A stretch of 60,264 bases of DNA from an uncultured Clostridia bacterium (GTDB lineage Bacteria > Bacillota > Clostridia > Oscillospirales > Ruminococcaceae): NCBI GenBank assembly GCA_947589215.1, contig CANQCL010000012.1, positions 1 through 60,264 of the forward strand, in the 5' to 3' direction. Position 1 is the first letter of the stretch. Each line of letters opens with the position of its first letter. The translations under genes and the position numbers were made by a program. The notes under the pieces were generated by a model. That model was not told the DNA's origin. It searched no databases and saw only the letters and a list, made by a program, of their open reading frames with translations. Positions 26,489 to 35,891 of this stretch are shown in pieces.

Positions 26489-27077
26489 ATCTGAATTTTT
26501 AAATCTTCTTGAAAGCAAGCTTGAAGAGCTTCCGGACAACGAGATAAAAAAGTCGTTGACATATTATTCTGAAATGATCGACGATCGTATTGAGGACGGT
26601 GAATCAGAGGTTGATGCGGTTGCGTCTTTAGGCAGTGTTGATGAAATTTCAAAAAGCGTTATTTCACAAACTCCGCTGTCATCGCAAATAAGGGAACCTA
26701 TTAAGCGAAAAAACAGATTCAGTGTTTCTGTTATAATTCTGCTCATTTTGGGTTCTCCGATATGGCTGTCAATTATTTTAACATTGTTTTCTGTAATACT
26801 GTCTATATATGCAGCAATAGCGTCAATAATTATAGCGCTGTATTCAGTGGTAGCTGCATTTTTATTAGGAGGGGCGGCAGCTGTTTTAGGTTCACCGATT
26901 ATTATGTATTCAAATATATATACGGGTATAGCGTTAATAGGCGCAGGATTTATTATGTTCGGGCTTGGAATTTTTTTAGCTTACGGGACAGTGATTCTTA
27001 CAAAGCTCACAATCAGATTTACTTATTTTCTGGGGCGTAAGATTAAGTTAGCATTTGCGAAAAGGAAAACAGCGTAA
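26481..27077 (+). CDS. DUF1700-family (HAAS domain) membrane protein
   Basis: A 198-residue protein. The N-terminal 65 residues are a helical HAAS-like domain (MNKSEFLNLLESKLEELPDNEI... SYYSEMIDDRIEDG type). A basic linker precedes three or four hydrophobic helices between residues 75 and 180. It starts inside the last codons of padR (translational coupling). The domain is thought to interact with PadR-type regulators or membrane partners; this is family knowledge, not seen here. Confidence 0.85.
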   Translation: MNKSEFLNLLESKLEELPDNEIKKSLTYYSEMIDDRIEDGESEVDAVASLGSVDEISKSVISQTPLSSQIREPIKRKNRFSVSVIILLILGSPIWLSIILTLFSVILSIYAAIASIIIALYSVVAAFLLGGAAAVLGSPIIMYSNIYTGIALIGAGFIMFGLGIFLAYGTVILTKLTIRFTYFLGRKIKLAFAKRKTA

Positions 27078-27103
27078 AGTTTTAAGAAGGGAAGGTGGTT
27101 AAT

Positions 27104-27979
27104 ATGTTCAAGCATTATAAAGTTTGGTTTTCAATAGCAGGTATTTTTATTGCTGCCGGTATTTTGCTCTGTACTGCGATGCTTGCTGTAAACGGGTTTG
27201 ATTTTTCAGCTTTCAATACTGATGCTGAAAGGGTAAAAAAAGAGTACCTTATACCAAGAGAAAGTGCAGTAAATCTGACCATAGATACTCGTGATAATGA
27301 TATTATACTTAAAAAAACTACAGGTAGTGAAATAAAAGTTACCTGTTATGAAAGCGAAGAGTTGGCATATGATATACTCAATGTAAAATCAGATAAAAGT
27401 CTTAAAATATCAGAAAAGGACGGCAGAAAGTGGTATCAAATGATCGACGTAAATTTTGGTATACAGGAAACTCCGCTTACTGTTGAAATACCGGATAAGG
27501 ATTGGCAGAGTATTAAAATAACAACGTCCAGCGGAGATATCAACATATCAGACTTTTTTAACTTCTATGAATATTCAATAAATACTTCAAGCGGATATAT
27601 TATTATTTCTGATATGAATGCAGCAAATATGAATATTAAGTCGTCAAGCGGAGATGTTTGTATAAAGAACTCTTACATTATGTATCAGCTTGGAATAAAA
27701 ACTACAAGCGGAGAAACCAAACTTTCAAAAGTTGACACAAGCAATATTGAAATAAATTCAAACAGCGGAGATATTGAACTTTACAAAACTGATGCTGTAG
27801 AGTACAAGGTAGAAACTTCGAGCGGAGATATTTCAGGAAAGCTAAGAGATGACGCAGCCTACAATTTTGAAGTAGAAAGTCTAAGCGGAGACATTTCGGT
27901 TCCTTTGTCGGAAAAAGAAGGTGAAACTTTGTTTTCTGCTGTTACGACAAGCGGGGATATAAAAATAGAATATTTATAA
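27104..27979 (+). CDS. DUF4097-family beta-repeat protein, membrane anchored
   Basis: A 291-residue protein with one N-terminal membrane helix (IAGIFIAAGILLCTAMLAV). An exported beta-solenoid domain follows in which S-S-G-D-I recurs about every 20 residues (TSSGDINIS, TSSGYIIIS, SSSGDVCIK, TTSGETKLS, NSGDIELY, TSSGDISGK, LSGDISVP, TTSGDIKI). This is the DUF4097 adhesin-like pattern. I chose the ATG at 27104, with AAGG/GGTGG just upstream; a GTG at 27095 is in frame. Third gene of the PadR operon; role in envelope stress is inferred from the family. Confidence 0.8.
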   Translation: MFKHYKVWFSIAGIFIAAGILLCTAMLAVNGFDFSAFNTDAERVKKEYLIPRESAVNLTIDTRDNDIILKKTTGSEIKVTCYESEELAYDILNVKSDKSLKISEKDGRKWYQMIDVNFGIQETPLTVEIPDKDWQSIKITTSSGDINISDFFNFYEYSINTSSGYIIISDMNAANMNIKSSSGDVCIKNSYIMYQLGIKTTSGETKLSKVDTSNIEINSNSGDIELYKTDAVEYKVETSSGDISGKLRDDAAYNFEVESLSGDISVPLSEKEGETLFSAVTTSGDIKIEYL

Positions 27980-28000
27980 TATAAAATGGTATAATTTAAA

Positions 28001-28034
28001 AGCTGTACACTTTCGCATTTGAAAATGTACAGCT
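28001..28034. terminator. Terminator between DUF4097 gene and cotJC end
   Basis: AGCTGTACA (28001-28009) pairs with TGTACAGCT (28026-28034), with T-rich flanks. It can serve both converging transcripts. Confidence 0.65.
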
Positions 28035-28049
28035 ATATTTTATATTTGT

Positions 28050-28127
28050 CTATTTGTCAAAGCTGGGGTTAAAAGCGTAGAAGTTTTTAGCGTCAAGTCC
28101 GTCCTGAACCATTCGGAGACCTTCGCC
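28050..28127 (-). pseudogene. cotJC: cotJC C-terminal end, severed by insertion
   Basis: Reading leftward from the core GGC GAA (28122-28127), 25 codons spell Gly-Glu then GLRMVQDGLDAKNFYAFNPS and FDK, ending at TAG. This is the C-terminus of clostridial CotJC/manganese-catalase-like spore coat proteins. The preceding part, ending HFQRFGE, lies at 54764-55105. Joining the two at the shared Gly-Glu codons gives a normal sequence in frame. Upstream of the core the frame runs into unrelated element DNA. Confidence 0.85.
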
Positions 28128-28140
28128 TTGACATACAAAA
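28122..28140. repeat. Left att junction of the serine-recombinase element
   Basis: The core TTCGCC (28122-28127) also occurs at 54764-54769. The element arm CCTTGACATACAAAA (28126-28140) is the inverse of TTTTGTACGTCAAGG at the other end, with one difference. The recombinase gene starts 49 bases inward. Confidence 0.85.
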
Positions 28141-28175
28141 GGAAATAAATTCCCAAACTTGCTTAGGTTCAAATT

Positions 28176-29669
28176 CTATAATTTCCATTGGATAGTAACC
28201 TTATCCGATGTAGCGTAAATCACCTTAATCAGCGTATCAGTTAACTGACGCTTGTCCTCGAATGTCAGTTCGTCCCAAGCGGTCAGATGATTATTAATTT
28301 TCTTTGCGGGAATTTCTTTTATCTGTTGTTTTTCTTTAATATGTTCTTCAATTTCACACTTTTGACGGTCAAGCTCAGTAATTCGTTCATTAATGTATCG
28401 GAAAAGCGCATCATCGGAATTTTGCACACGCTCAAGCAGGGAATTGATTTCGTTATCAATTTCAGCCTTTTTTATGTTTAATTCCGTAAGCTCGGTGTTA
28501 GGAACAGACTTCTCTGATTTTGAAAGCGTTTCAAACTGAGCCAGTTTTTTCTTCATTTCATTGTAAATGAGCTTTTCCATTTCGTTTGTATAGATTGTAC
28601 CGGCACCTTTGCAAGCCTTTGCGTTGATTTTATGGGAACACATTAAATATCGGTCTTTGCGTTTATTAAACTGTTTTGCCACAAGAGCATAACCGCACTC
28701 ACCGCATTTAATTTTTCCCGCTAACCAAGTGTTTTTTGCTTTATGAATAGGTCTTATTTGCTTTTGACCCATACATTTTTCACGGCATTTTAACCATAAG
28801 TCTGAATCAATAACACCTTTGTGCGGAGCAAGTACAATGTGACTGCCCTCCAAAACCGTACTTTTTTTACGTTCAGCATCTTGTGCCTTGTAGTTGTAAC
28901 AGCCGTTTACCCCGATAAAATCTGTAGGTGGGTTTACAACATCAACCCCGTGATTTATAAAGAAGTTGTATACATCAAGGTCTGCTTTCACATAAATTGG
29001 GTTAATAAGAATATCCCTTATTCTCGGTCGTTCCCAGTGCTTTCCCCGTTTTTTCAGACCAAGTTTATTCATTTCGTCAAGGATATTGCCGAAAGAAACA
29101 AATGGCTTAGAATACATCTCATATATAAGCCTAATTTGTGATGTCTCTTCATCAATTTGCTCAAACATTGATGTATGAACACCGTTAATAATTGTGGGTA
29201 CTTTTTTAAAGCCATACGGAATCGGACCGCCCATAAAAAAACTTTTCTGACTTCGAGAATAGTATGCGTCTGATACTCTCTTTTGAATAGTTTCACGTTC
29301 AAGCTGAGCAAATACAATACAAATATTAAGCATTGCATTTCCCATAGGCGACGAAGTATCGAATTTCTCAGTAGCAGAAACGAACTGCACATGAAATTTT
29401 CCAAACACCTCCATCATATTAGAAAAATCAAGGATTGAACGGCTTATTCTATCGAGCTTATAGACGATTACCGAATGTATATAGCCTTCTTTAATGTCGT
29501 TCATCATCTGGGTAAACTGCGGACGATTAGTGTTTTTTCCGCTGTAGCCTTTGTCGATATAGGTTTTAAATGTTTCACCTCTCGTTTCGTATTTGCAGAG
29601 TTCGATCTGCTGTTCAATTGAAATACTGTCGATTCTGTCAACCGACTGTCTTGCATAAATTGCAATCAT
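28176..29669 (-). CDS. Large serine recombinase (element 1 integrase)
   Basis: A 497-residue serine integrase. The N-terminal resolvase domain has the catalytic Ser in YARQS (Ser9), with KLDRISRS and the LERETIQKR helix following. The recombinase domain lies near 150-290. A zinc ribbon (CGECG...CSHKINAKACKG) and a coiled coil near 370-450 complete the usual layout. AAGGAG is 8 bases before the ATG, inside a perfect 16-base palindrome. Its stop is 36 bases from the attachment arm, as expected of the enzyme that integrated this element into cotJC. Confidence 0.93.
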   Translation of the reverse strand: MIAIYARQSVDRIDSISIEQQIELCKYETRGETFKTYIDKGYSGKNTNRPQFTQMMNDIKEGYIHSVIVYKLDRISRSILDFSNMMEVFGKFHVQFVSATEKFDTSSPMGNAMLNICIVFAQLERETIQKRVSDAYYSRSQKSFFMGGPIPYGFKKVPTIINGVHTSMFEQIDEETSQIRLIYEMYSKPFVSFGNILDEMNKLGLKKRGKHWERPRIRDILINPIYVKADLDVYNFFINHGVDVVNPPTDFIGVNGCYNYKAQDAERKKSTVLEGSHIVLAPHKGVIDSDLWLKCREKCMGQKQIRPIHKAKNTWLAGKIKCGECGYALVAKQFNKRKDRYLMCSHKINAKACKGAGTIYTNEMEKLIYNEMKKKLAQFETLSKSEKSVPNTELTELNIKKAEIDNEINSLLERVQNSDDALFRYINERITELDRQKCEIEEHIKEKQQIKEIPAKKINNHLTAWDELTFEDKRQLTDTLIKVIYATSDKVTIQWKL

Positions 29670-29675
29670 TATATC

Positions 29676-29697
29676 AGCTCCTTAAGGAGCTGCCGAT
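29676..29697. repeat. Palindrome and end-matched 12-mer near recombinase
   Basis: AGCTCCTTAAGGAGCT (29676-29691) is a perfect 16-base palindrome holding the recombinase ribosome site. GGAGCTGCCGAT (29686-29697) recurs inverted at 54725-54736, 28 bases inside the other end of the element. It could be a control or accessory site. Confidence 0.4.
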
Positions 29698-29728
29698 AGG
29701 ACAAGTATATCATACCGGCTTATCCTTA

Positions 29729-29905
29729 TCAATTGTATTTTGAAAAAATGTCGTAAAGTTCTTCTTCTATTTTTTTTATTATATCTTCTAAAACATTCTC
29801 CTCAATGGGTGTGAGATTTTCAATCTTTATTATTTTTTTCCCTAATATATTTACATTCTCATCTACGCTATAGCCGTTTTTATCAATTTCAACAATAACT
29901 ATCAC
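29729..29905 (-). CDS. Small acidic protein upstream of the recombinase
   Basis: A 58-residue frame starting at a GTG (29905) and ending 60 bases before the recombinase ATG, on the same strand. The product (IVEIDKNGYSVDENVNILGK...) is acidic with a long helical Glu-rich second half. No family is recognised. Position beside a serine integrase makes it a candidate recombination directionality factor, but this is inference only. The GTG has a poor, very close ribosome site. Confidence 0.4.
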   Translation of the reverse strand: MIVIVEIDKNGYSVDENVNILGKKIIKIENLTPIEENVLEDIIKKIEEELYDIFSKYN

Positions 29906-30448
29906 CCCACACTACATTTTATTGAGCTAAAACATGTCCGATTACTGCAATAAAAAAATGGGAAGAGTTTTCTTCTCATTTGTAAAGGGTAAGTAAATTG
30001 ATTTTCGGGTAGTGTGTTATTCAAGTTTTGTTACGTTTTTAATCAATAATAATGTAGGGTTTATTTTTTAAACGAGGTTTTAGAGTTTACCGCTAACAAG
30101 CGAATTTGGATAGCCAAATTCAGTGCTTGGGGAGACATTTCACGAGTGAAAACAGTCTTGAAATTCCTAAATAGAACAATAAAAAAATCGTTGAAGTCCT
30201 TGCCGACAGGCGGTGGTTCATCAACGATTTCATAGTCTTTTTACAAAAGTTTTGTTAGGTTGGTTGCACTAATTGATTTGAAAGTATAGATACCTATAAC
30301 AATTAATTGTATTAATATAATTTTTTTGTAAACTTTTTATAAAACTTTTACAATAAACAAAAAAATTCGACAATCATATATTATAATCATATATGTAAAA
30401 AAATATAAGTTTTTAGAAATCAATAACTTAAAAAAGGAAGTTGATATT
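29906..30448. other. 540-base gene-free region with RNA-like folds
   Basis: No open frame of note. The left part is AT-rich without features; the right part holds the three-hairpin block described at 30098-30245. An AT-rich promoter-like stretch precedes the membrane protein gene at 30449. Confidence 0.5.
30098..30245 (+). ncRNA. Candidate structured RNA, three consecutive stem-loops
   Basis: Stem 1: GAATTTGG-ATAG-CCAAATTC (30102-30121) closed by AAGC/GCTT. Stem 2: TTTCA-CGAG-TGAAA (30138-30151) closed by AGAC/GTCT. Stem 3: AAATCGTTGA (30185-30194) with TCAACGATTT (30231-30240), also paired internally up to a GACA loop, then T-rich sequence. Three perfect nested stems in AT-rich noncoding DNA suggest a functional RNA ending in a terminator. 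The strand is uncertain because stem 3 also has a T run on the minus strand. Confidence 0.4.
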
Positions 30449-31392
30449 ATGGATAACTATGGTATTAAAAAACATTTAAAAGATATTTTAGATAAAATAA
30501 AAGAAAAAATTCGACCGTTTTTTCCTTTATTTTGGGGATTTATTGCAAGTATAATATTTGTTATTGTTATTGGGTTGATTCTTATATTACTTAATTTCGG
30601 TAATGGAAATGTTTATGATTGTCTAAAATCTCTGATAACAGGCGCTAATAGAGATACTTTCGGAGTAAAGATTTTGTTTGTATTTAGAGTTTTCAATGTA
30701 GGTATGATGATTATTATTGCAGTAACGGCCAGTTATGTATATATTTATATATTAAACTATCGTTGTGGAGTAGTTTTTCCAAAATACTTGGTATTAAGAT
30801 TGGTTAAGAAAAATAATAGTGATAAAGTTAAATTAAGTGTTATTATCGGTAATAGGAATAAGCATCTTTTATATAATGTTAAGTGTTATTTAGATTGTGT
30901 ATATATTAAAACGATTAATTATGCAACTGAAGACTGTAATCATTGTGAGATTAAAATAGATGAAGATGAATTATTAGAAAAAAATACTATACATTGTAAT
31001 ATAGCACGAAAAAAGATAACTTCAATAGATAATTTTTATAGATTCTCTGCTAATATAAAAAAAGTACCTAAGAAATTTTTAGAAGACTTTTTGTTAAAAT
31101 CACCAGAAGCATGTAAAATAGATGCGATCAAGATAACAGTGACTGGAAAAACAAATTTTTTGGGTGGAAATTTTCACAAACAAAAAAATATAGTTTAAAT
31201 GATATAATTATTTCATCAAATGATCCTGTACGTGAATTTATGAAGATTAAGAAAACTATAACTGGAAAATCAAAAAAAGTGTTTGACTGGTCCAAGTTTG
31301 GTGAAATGCCTGAGAGTGGAGAAAATGACAGGGAAAAAATCACAGGCGTAATTAATGAGATAATTAAAAAAGATACTAAAGATGCAGTTTGA
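30449..31392 (+). pseudogene. Two-TM membrane protein, frameshifted near its end
   Basis: The frame from 30449 encodes 249 residues: a basic start, two hydrophobic helices (about 28-52 and 78-105), then a soluble domain with several Cys. It stops at 31196. A -1 shift in the run of seven A at 31182-31188 would continue it for about 67 residues (KKYSLNDIIISSNDPVREF...) to 31390-31392. The continuation has matching composition, so the gene probably spans the whole interval. The local sequence A_AAA_AAT is also a possible slippery site. I do not recognise the family. Confidence 0.5.
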
Positions 31393-31714
31393 ATAAAAAT
31401 ATTTACATAAGATAGAGTTTTCGTTAATATACTTGTGTGAATTTCTAAATAAAATCTTTTCGAATGGTGAAAACTTTTAATATTAAAACTTACAATTTGT
31501 ATTAAATTTTATATTATTATTGTTATGGTATAGCTTATAAATATTTTCATTTGAATTACTTAGTATAGTGACATATAGGAAAATTCATTACACATTTTCC
31601 TTTCCGATTTTTATATAATTTTATTTATAAAAAATTGTTAAAGTGGGCAATCAGAACAATCCATGATATAATATATTTATAGCATAGCAAATAATTTCAA
31701 TGGGGTGATTTGAC
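31393..31714. other. Gene-free region with terminator
   Basis: AT-rich. A hairpin AGGAAAAT (31577-31584) with ATTTTCCT (31594-31601) is followed by T-rich sequence and would end the membrane-protein transcript. A TATAAT near 31675 probably belongs to the methyltransferase promoter. Confidence 0.5.
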
Positions 31715-32467
31715 ATGAACAATTTAATGAATTATTATGAAACTCATAATGAAAGTGAACGTCTTTTTAGCGATAAGGCACATCAGCTTGAATGGCTTAC
31801 TACAACACATTTTTTGAAAAAATATATTCCTCAAAATTCAGAGATTTTTGATTGCTGTGCAGGCACAGGACATTACGCGTTTTGGCTTGCCGAGCAAGGA
31901 CATGCTGTAACGGCAGCCGATTTGGTGCAGAAGCATATTGATATAATGGCATCTTCTGAAAAAGCAAAATTATTAAAGGATATTTTTGTGTGTAATTCTA
32001 TAAATATGCCAAATATAAAAGATAATTCTTACGATGTTGTTCTTTGTATGGGAGCATATTATCATACTCATTCATCAGCGGAACGGGAGCAAATCATATC
32101 CGAATGCATCCGCGTATTAAAGCCTGACGGGATATTGGTTGTTGCATATATAAACAGAAACGCAGTCTTTTTAAACCATTTCAAAAGAGACCCTGATACG
32201 GCATTATCAGACGGTGTAATAAATACGGGTGAAAACGGAGTTTTCTATGCTTCTGACTTCAATGAACTTGATTGTTTATGTGAAAAATTAAAATTAACTC
32301 CAATAGCCAATATTGGCACAAGTGGTCAGATTTATATACTTATGAACGAGATAAATGATCTGAACACACAACAGTTTAATGAATTTTTTAATTATCATTT
32401 AAGGGTGTGTCAAGAGCCTTCAATTATAGGTAACAGTATGCACGGATTATATTTTGCTAAAAAGTAA
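31715..32467 (+). CDS. Class I SAM-dependent methyltransferase
   Basis: A 250-residue protein. SAM-binding motif I is IFDCCAGTGHYAFWLAEQG near residue 45, with the acidic residue in VTAADL and the motif IV-like region DVVLCMGAYYH near 112. The arrangement is that of small-molecule methyltransferases (UbiE/bioC type). GGGGTGA precedes the ATG. Its stop lies within a 12-bp perfect hairpin that terminates it. It is a single gene facing the end of pstB. The substrate is not predictable. Confidence 0.8.
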   Translation: MNNLMNYYETHNESERLFSDKAHQLEWLTTTHFLKKYIPQNSEIFDCCAGTGHYAFWLAEQGHAVTAADLVQKHIDIMASSEKAKLLKDIFVCNSINMPNIKDNSYDVVLCMGAYYHTHSSAEREQIISECIRVLKPDGILVVAYINRNAVFLNHFKRDPDTALSDGVINTGENGVFYASDFNELDCLCEKLKLTPIANIGTSGQIYILMNEINDLNTQQFNEFFNYHLRVCQEPSIIGNSMHGLYFAKK

Positions 32468-32492
32468 GGTCTTACATACAAAGACCTTACTT
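32462..32492 (+). terminator. Terminator after the methyltransferase
   Basis: AAGTAAGGTCTT (32462-32473) and AAGACCTTACTT (32481-32492) form a perfect 12-bp stem overlapping the stop codon. Confidence 0.7.
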
Positions 32493-32520
32493 AAACCTTC
32501 ATACGTGCGGCTTGACGTGT

Positions 32521-33198
32521 TCAAGCCGTAATACTCATCATAGTCATCGTCGCGTATAGCAATCCGCATATTCTCGCCGCTTGCTGCATATTGTGCGTTA
32601 CCATAACGATTGTATATTTTTCTTTTAGTTCAACTGCTAAATCTTCGATTTTTGATGTGGAAATAGGGTCAAGTGCGCTCGTCGGCTCGTCCATAAGAAG
32701 AATTTCCGGCTCTACGGCTAAAGCTCTTGCAATGCAAAGTCTTTGCTGCTGACCGCCGCTTAGTCCGAGTGCACTCTTTTTAAGACGATCTTTACATTCG
32801 TCCCAAATCGCCGCTTGTCTTAGGGAACGCTCAACGATTTCATCAAGCTGCACTCCTCTTCTTATTCCGTGAATACGTGGACCGTATGCAACATTATCGT
32901 AAATGCTCATAGGAAAGGGATTTGGCTTTTGAAAAACCATACCGACCTTTTTTCTCAAAATGCTTACGTCAATATCTTTGTAAATGTCAGTTTTATCAAT
33001 GGTTATTTTTCCCTCTATTTTGCAACCCTCGATTAAATCATTCATACGGTTAAGTGTTTTTAAAAAAGTGGATTTGCCGCACCCCGAAGGTCCTATCAAC
33101 GCAGTAATTTGTCTTTCGGAAAGTTCTATGTTGATATTTTTTAGCGCGTGGTTGGCTGTGTACCACAAATTCAAATTTTCAGCACGAATAACTCCCAT
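32521..33198 (-). CDS. pstB: Phosphate ABC transporter ATPase PstB, altered C-terminus
   Basis: A 225-residue ATPase driving phosphate import. Walker [10 protein letters not shown] near 34, signature LSGGQQQRL, Walker B LLMDEPTS and the H-loop [11 protein letters not shown] are intact. The family usually continues for about 40 residues (a SD.TAFF...GRFG type end). Here the sequence after AARI is replaced by about 15 unrelated residues and a stop, so the end has been lost to a frameshift or junction near 32580. Activity may be reduced. AGGAG lies 7 bases before the ATG, which overlaps the pstA stop. Confidence 0.85.
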   Translation of the reverse strand: MGVIRAENLNLWYTANHALKNINIELSERQITALIGPSGCGKSTFLKTLNRMNDLIEGCKIEGKITIDKTDIYKDIDVSILRKKVGMVFQKPNPFPMSIYDNVAYGPRIHGIRRGVQLDEIVERSLRQAAIWDECKDRLKKSALGLSGGQQQRLCIARALAVEPEILLMDEPTSALDPISTSKIEDLAVELKEKYTIVMVTHNMQQAARICGLLYATMTMMSITA

Positions 33199-34064
33199 TA
33201 TTTTGCTCCTTTCGCTTTTAGCTTTTTCGCAGCCAGTTTAGAACTCAAATTGATGATAAAGGTTATTAAAAGAAGTATTGCCGCAACTCCAAACGCAATT
33301 TCAAATTCGCCCCGCTCTTTTGCGTACATATAAAGCGCTACGGTAAGTGTTGAACCGGCATTACCTGATTTCACAGCGTCTAAGAGTCCGTAAACTTCGT
33401 TTGCCATACCTGCCGTAAACAAAAGTGCTGCACTTTCTCCTACAATTCTGCCTATTGACAAAATACAGCCTGTAACGATCCCGTCAATGGCAGACGGCAA
33501 TACAACCGTGCGTATCATATACCATTTTCCAGCACCGAGTGCCAGAGAACCCTCACGGTATCCGTTTGGAACTGTTTTTAAGCTCTCTTGTGTTGTTCTG
33601 ATGATTGTAGGAAGTGTCATAATAACAAGTGTAAGACTTCCGGCAAGAAGTGATGTGCCAAGAGAGCAGAATTGCACAAATATGAGCATACCAACCAAAC
33701 CGTAAATAATTGACGGAATACCCGAAAGTGTTTCTGTTGCAAGCTCAATAATACGGACAATTCTTTTGTTTTTGGCATATTCATTTAAGTAAATGGCAGC
33801 ACCAACGCCAATGGGAAGTACAATTACAAGCGTTATCAAAATAATGTAAAGAGTGTTTAGTATATTCGGCAGTATTCCGACAGTTTCACGGACAAGGCTC
33901 GGCTTTTGCGTCAAAAAATCAAGGCTTATATGCGGCAGACCTCTGTATAAGATATAACCGATCATTCCAAGAAGAATCAAGGCTATCGTTCCTGCCGATA
34001 AATACATCAATATATTCAATACCACACTTTTGATTTTTCTGCCAAGTGATATTTTATCCTGCAC
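33198..34064 (-). CDS. pstA: Phosphate ABC transporter permease PstA
   Basis: A 288-residue membrane permease with six hydrophobic segments and the EAA-type loop ([26 protein letters not shown]) that contacts PstB. PstA pairs with PstC to form the phosphate channel. It lies 6 bases after pstC and overlaps pstB by one base (TAATG), a tightly coupled operon. Confidence 0.95.
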   Translation of the reverse strand: MQDKISLGRKIKSVVLNILMYLSAGTIALILLGMIGYILYRGLPHISLDFLTQKPSLVRETVGILPNILNTLYIILITLVIVLPIGVGAAIYLNEYAKNKRIVRIIELATETLSGIPSIIYGLVGMLIFVQFCSLGTSLLAGSLTLVIMTLPTIIRTTQESLKTVPNGYREGSLALGAGKWYMIRTVVLPSAIDGIVTGCILSIGRIVGESAALLFTAGMANEVYGLLDAVKSGNAGSTLTVALYMYAKERGEFEIAFGVAAILLLITFIINLSSKLAAKKLKAKGAK

Positions 34065-34070
34065 GAAAGA

Positions 34071-34946
34071 TCACTCCTTATCTCTCTTTACAATTAAATT
34101 CAATACGAGGTTAATAATCAATATAAATACAAACAGTACCAATGCAATAGAAAAAAGAGCTTTTCTCTGCAATCCTGAAGAATATGACATTTCGCTTGCA
34201 ACGGCAGTTGTAAGAAAGCGTACACTTTTGAAAAGTCCGGGCATATTTGCTACATTACCTGATACCATCATAACTGCCATTGCTTCACCCACGCTTCTGC
34301 CAATGCCAAGAACAACTGCTGTAAGTATTCCGCTTTTTGCTGCCGGAACAATCACCTTAAAAATTGTTTCTGTTTTAGTTGCTCCGAGTGCAAGAGACGC
34401 TTCTTCATATTCCTTTGGAACAGATCTGATTGCTGTTTCCGATACAGATATGACGGACGGCAGTATCATAATTGTAAGTACAATTATTGCCGAAAACAAA
34501 TTTGCTCCGTCGGACAAATTAAAGACCTCACGAACCATAGGAACAATGATTATCATACCTACAAGACCGTAAACAACAGACGGTATTCCTGAAAGCAGGT
34601 CAACACAGCTCCTGACGGTTTTCGCTATTTTTTCGTTTGCTGACTTTGCTATAAAGATTGCACACATAAGTCCCAGCGGCACACCAATAAGGATCGCTCC
34701 GAATGTTCCGTACACTGATGTTAGGATAAAAGGTAAAATACCGTAAGACGAAGATGCGGAGGTCGGTGACCAGTTCGTCCCGAATAAGAAGTCGCATATT
34801 CCAATCTCTCTGATGGCAGGTACACCTGACACGCAAAGAAATCCGGTAATGAGAATTACAAAAGCAACAGCTAGAAATCCGCAGAAGGTGAAAATGATGT
34901 TAGTCGATTTTTCAATTATCTTTGCTGTTTTCTTAATTTTACTCAT
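34071..34946 (-). CDS. pstC: Phosphate ABC transporter permease PstC
   Basis: A 291-residue membrane permease. It has the periplasmic loop typical of PstC (FLFGTNWSPTSASSSYGILPF), the conserved LLSGIPSVVYGLVGM and the EAA loop EEASLALGATKTETIFKVIVPAAKSGI. It partners with PstA, and follows pstS by 13 bases. Confidence 0.95.
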   Translation of the reverse strand: MSKIKKTAKIIEKSTNIIFTFCGFLAVAFVILITGFLCVSGVPAIREIGICDFLFGTNWSPTSASSSYGILPFILTSVYGTFGAILIGVPLGLMCAIFIAKSANEKIAKTVRSCVDLLSGIPSVVYGLVGMIIIVPMVREVFNLSDGANLFSAIIVLTIMILPSVISVSETAIRSVPKEYEEASLALGATKTETIFKVIVPAAKSGILTAVVLGIGRSVGEAMAVMMVSGNVANMPGLFKSVRFLTTAVASEMSYSSGLQRKALFSIALVLFVFILIINLVLNLIVKRDKE

Positions 34947-34959
34947 TTGCAGGTTCTCC

Positions 34960-35784
34960 TTATCTTGCTACGGGTACTGCACCTGCTTTTATAATCAAAT
35001 CATCTGCTGAGCCGGAAGTTACAAAGTCAAAGAACGCTTTTGCAGGTTCGGAAAGCTCTGAATTTTTCTTTGTTACGAATACAAAATTACGTTGAATTTT
35101 ATACTCACCGTTTTGGATAGTTTCTGTTGTAGGTGTAACGCCCTCTACATTAACTGCTTTCACTGTATCTTTTACGGACGCTAGCGATGCGTAACCGATT
35201 GCGTTGGGGTTCGAGGCAACCGTCTGAATAACATCTCCCGTTGAGGTAAGCTCCTGCGAATATTTGCATAGATCCTCTGTGCCGGTAATAGATTCAAAGC
35301 CGTCTCTTGTTCCGGAAGCTGCTTCACGTCCTATAAGTACAACAGGTGCGTCGCTGCCGCCGACCTCTTTCCAATTTGTGATTTCGCCTTTATAAAGTGC
35401 GGAGATTTGCTCGATTGTTAGGTCACTAATCTGGTTTTCGGGGTTTACGATTATCGCAATACCGTCAATGGCAATGACTGTTTCTGAAAGCTCTGATTTT
35501 TCCTCGTCTTTCAAATCACGGCTTGAAAGTCCAATGTCACATCTGCCTTTCCCAACTGCCTGAATACCGCTGCCTGAGCCTGTAGGATTGTATGTAATCT
35601 TCACGTCTGGATTTTCTTCCATATACGCCTCAGACAAATATCCGATTACCTTTTCCATTGAAGTTGAGCCGTCTGTTGAAACAGTTCCTACTGTTTCACT
35701 TTTCTTGCTGCTTGTGCTGCCGCAGCCTGTAATTATCACTGAGATCATACCTACTAATGCTAATAAACTTACGATTTTTTTCAT
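34960..35784 (-). CDS. pstS: Phosphate-binding lipoprotein PstS
   Basis: A 274-residue lipid-anchored receptor. The signal peptide ends in a lipobox (VIITGC). The phosphate-binding TDGSTSMEKV and GSGSGIQAV segments and GREAASGTRDGF are typical of PstS. I chose the ATG at 35784 with AAGGAG 10 bases upstream; the GTG at 35793 overlaps that site. It heads pstS-pstC-pstA-pstB under a Pho-box-like array (35852-35891). No phoU is present after pstB. Confidence 0.93.
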   Translation of the reverse strand: MKKIVSLLALVGMISVIITGCGSTSSKKSETVGTVSTDGSTSMEKVIGYLSEAYMEENPDVKITYNPTGSGSGIQAVGKGRCDIGLSSRDLKDEEKSELSETVIAIDGIAIIVNPENQISDLTIEQISALYKGEITNWKEVGGSDAPVVLIGREAASGTRDGFESITGTEDLCKYSQELTSTGDVIQTVASNPNAIGYASLASVKDTVKAVNVEGVTPTTETIQNGEYKIQRNFVFVTKKNSELSEPAKAFFDFVTSGSADDLIIKAGAVPVAR

Positions 35785-35835
35785 AAAAATCACGCTCCTT
35801 AAAATTTTTTATTTCTTAGCTCTTAGCACGACAAC

Positions 35836-35891
35836 AGTGTAACATAGGCTATGTTAATTCCAAAAGTAAAGTTAGGTTAATTGTAGGTTAA
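35836..35891 (-). promoter_or_regulatory. Pho-box-like repeats and promoter of pst
   Basis: On the minus strand TTAACC (35886-35891), TTAACC (35875-35880), TTACTT (35864-35869) and TTAACA (35852-35857) recur every 11-12 bases, the pattern of Gram-positive PhoP sites. A -10-like TACACT lies at 35836-35841. This predicts induction by phosphate starvation. Confidence 0.6.

Noticed and set aside
30072-30095. A tracrRNA-like GTTTTAGAG motif
   Set aside because: There is no CRISPR array, cas gene or repeat partner in the window; the match is short.
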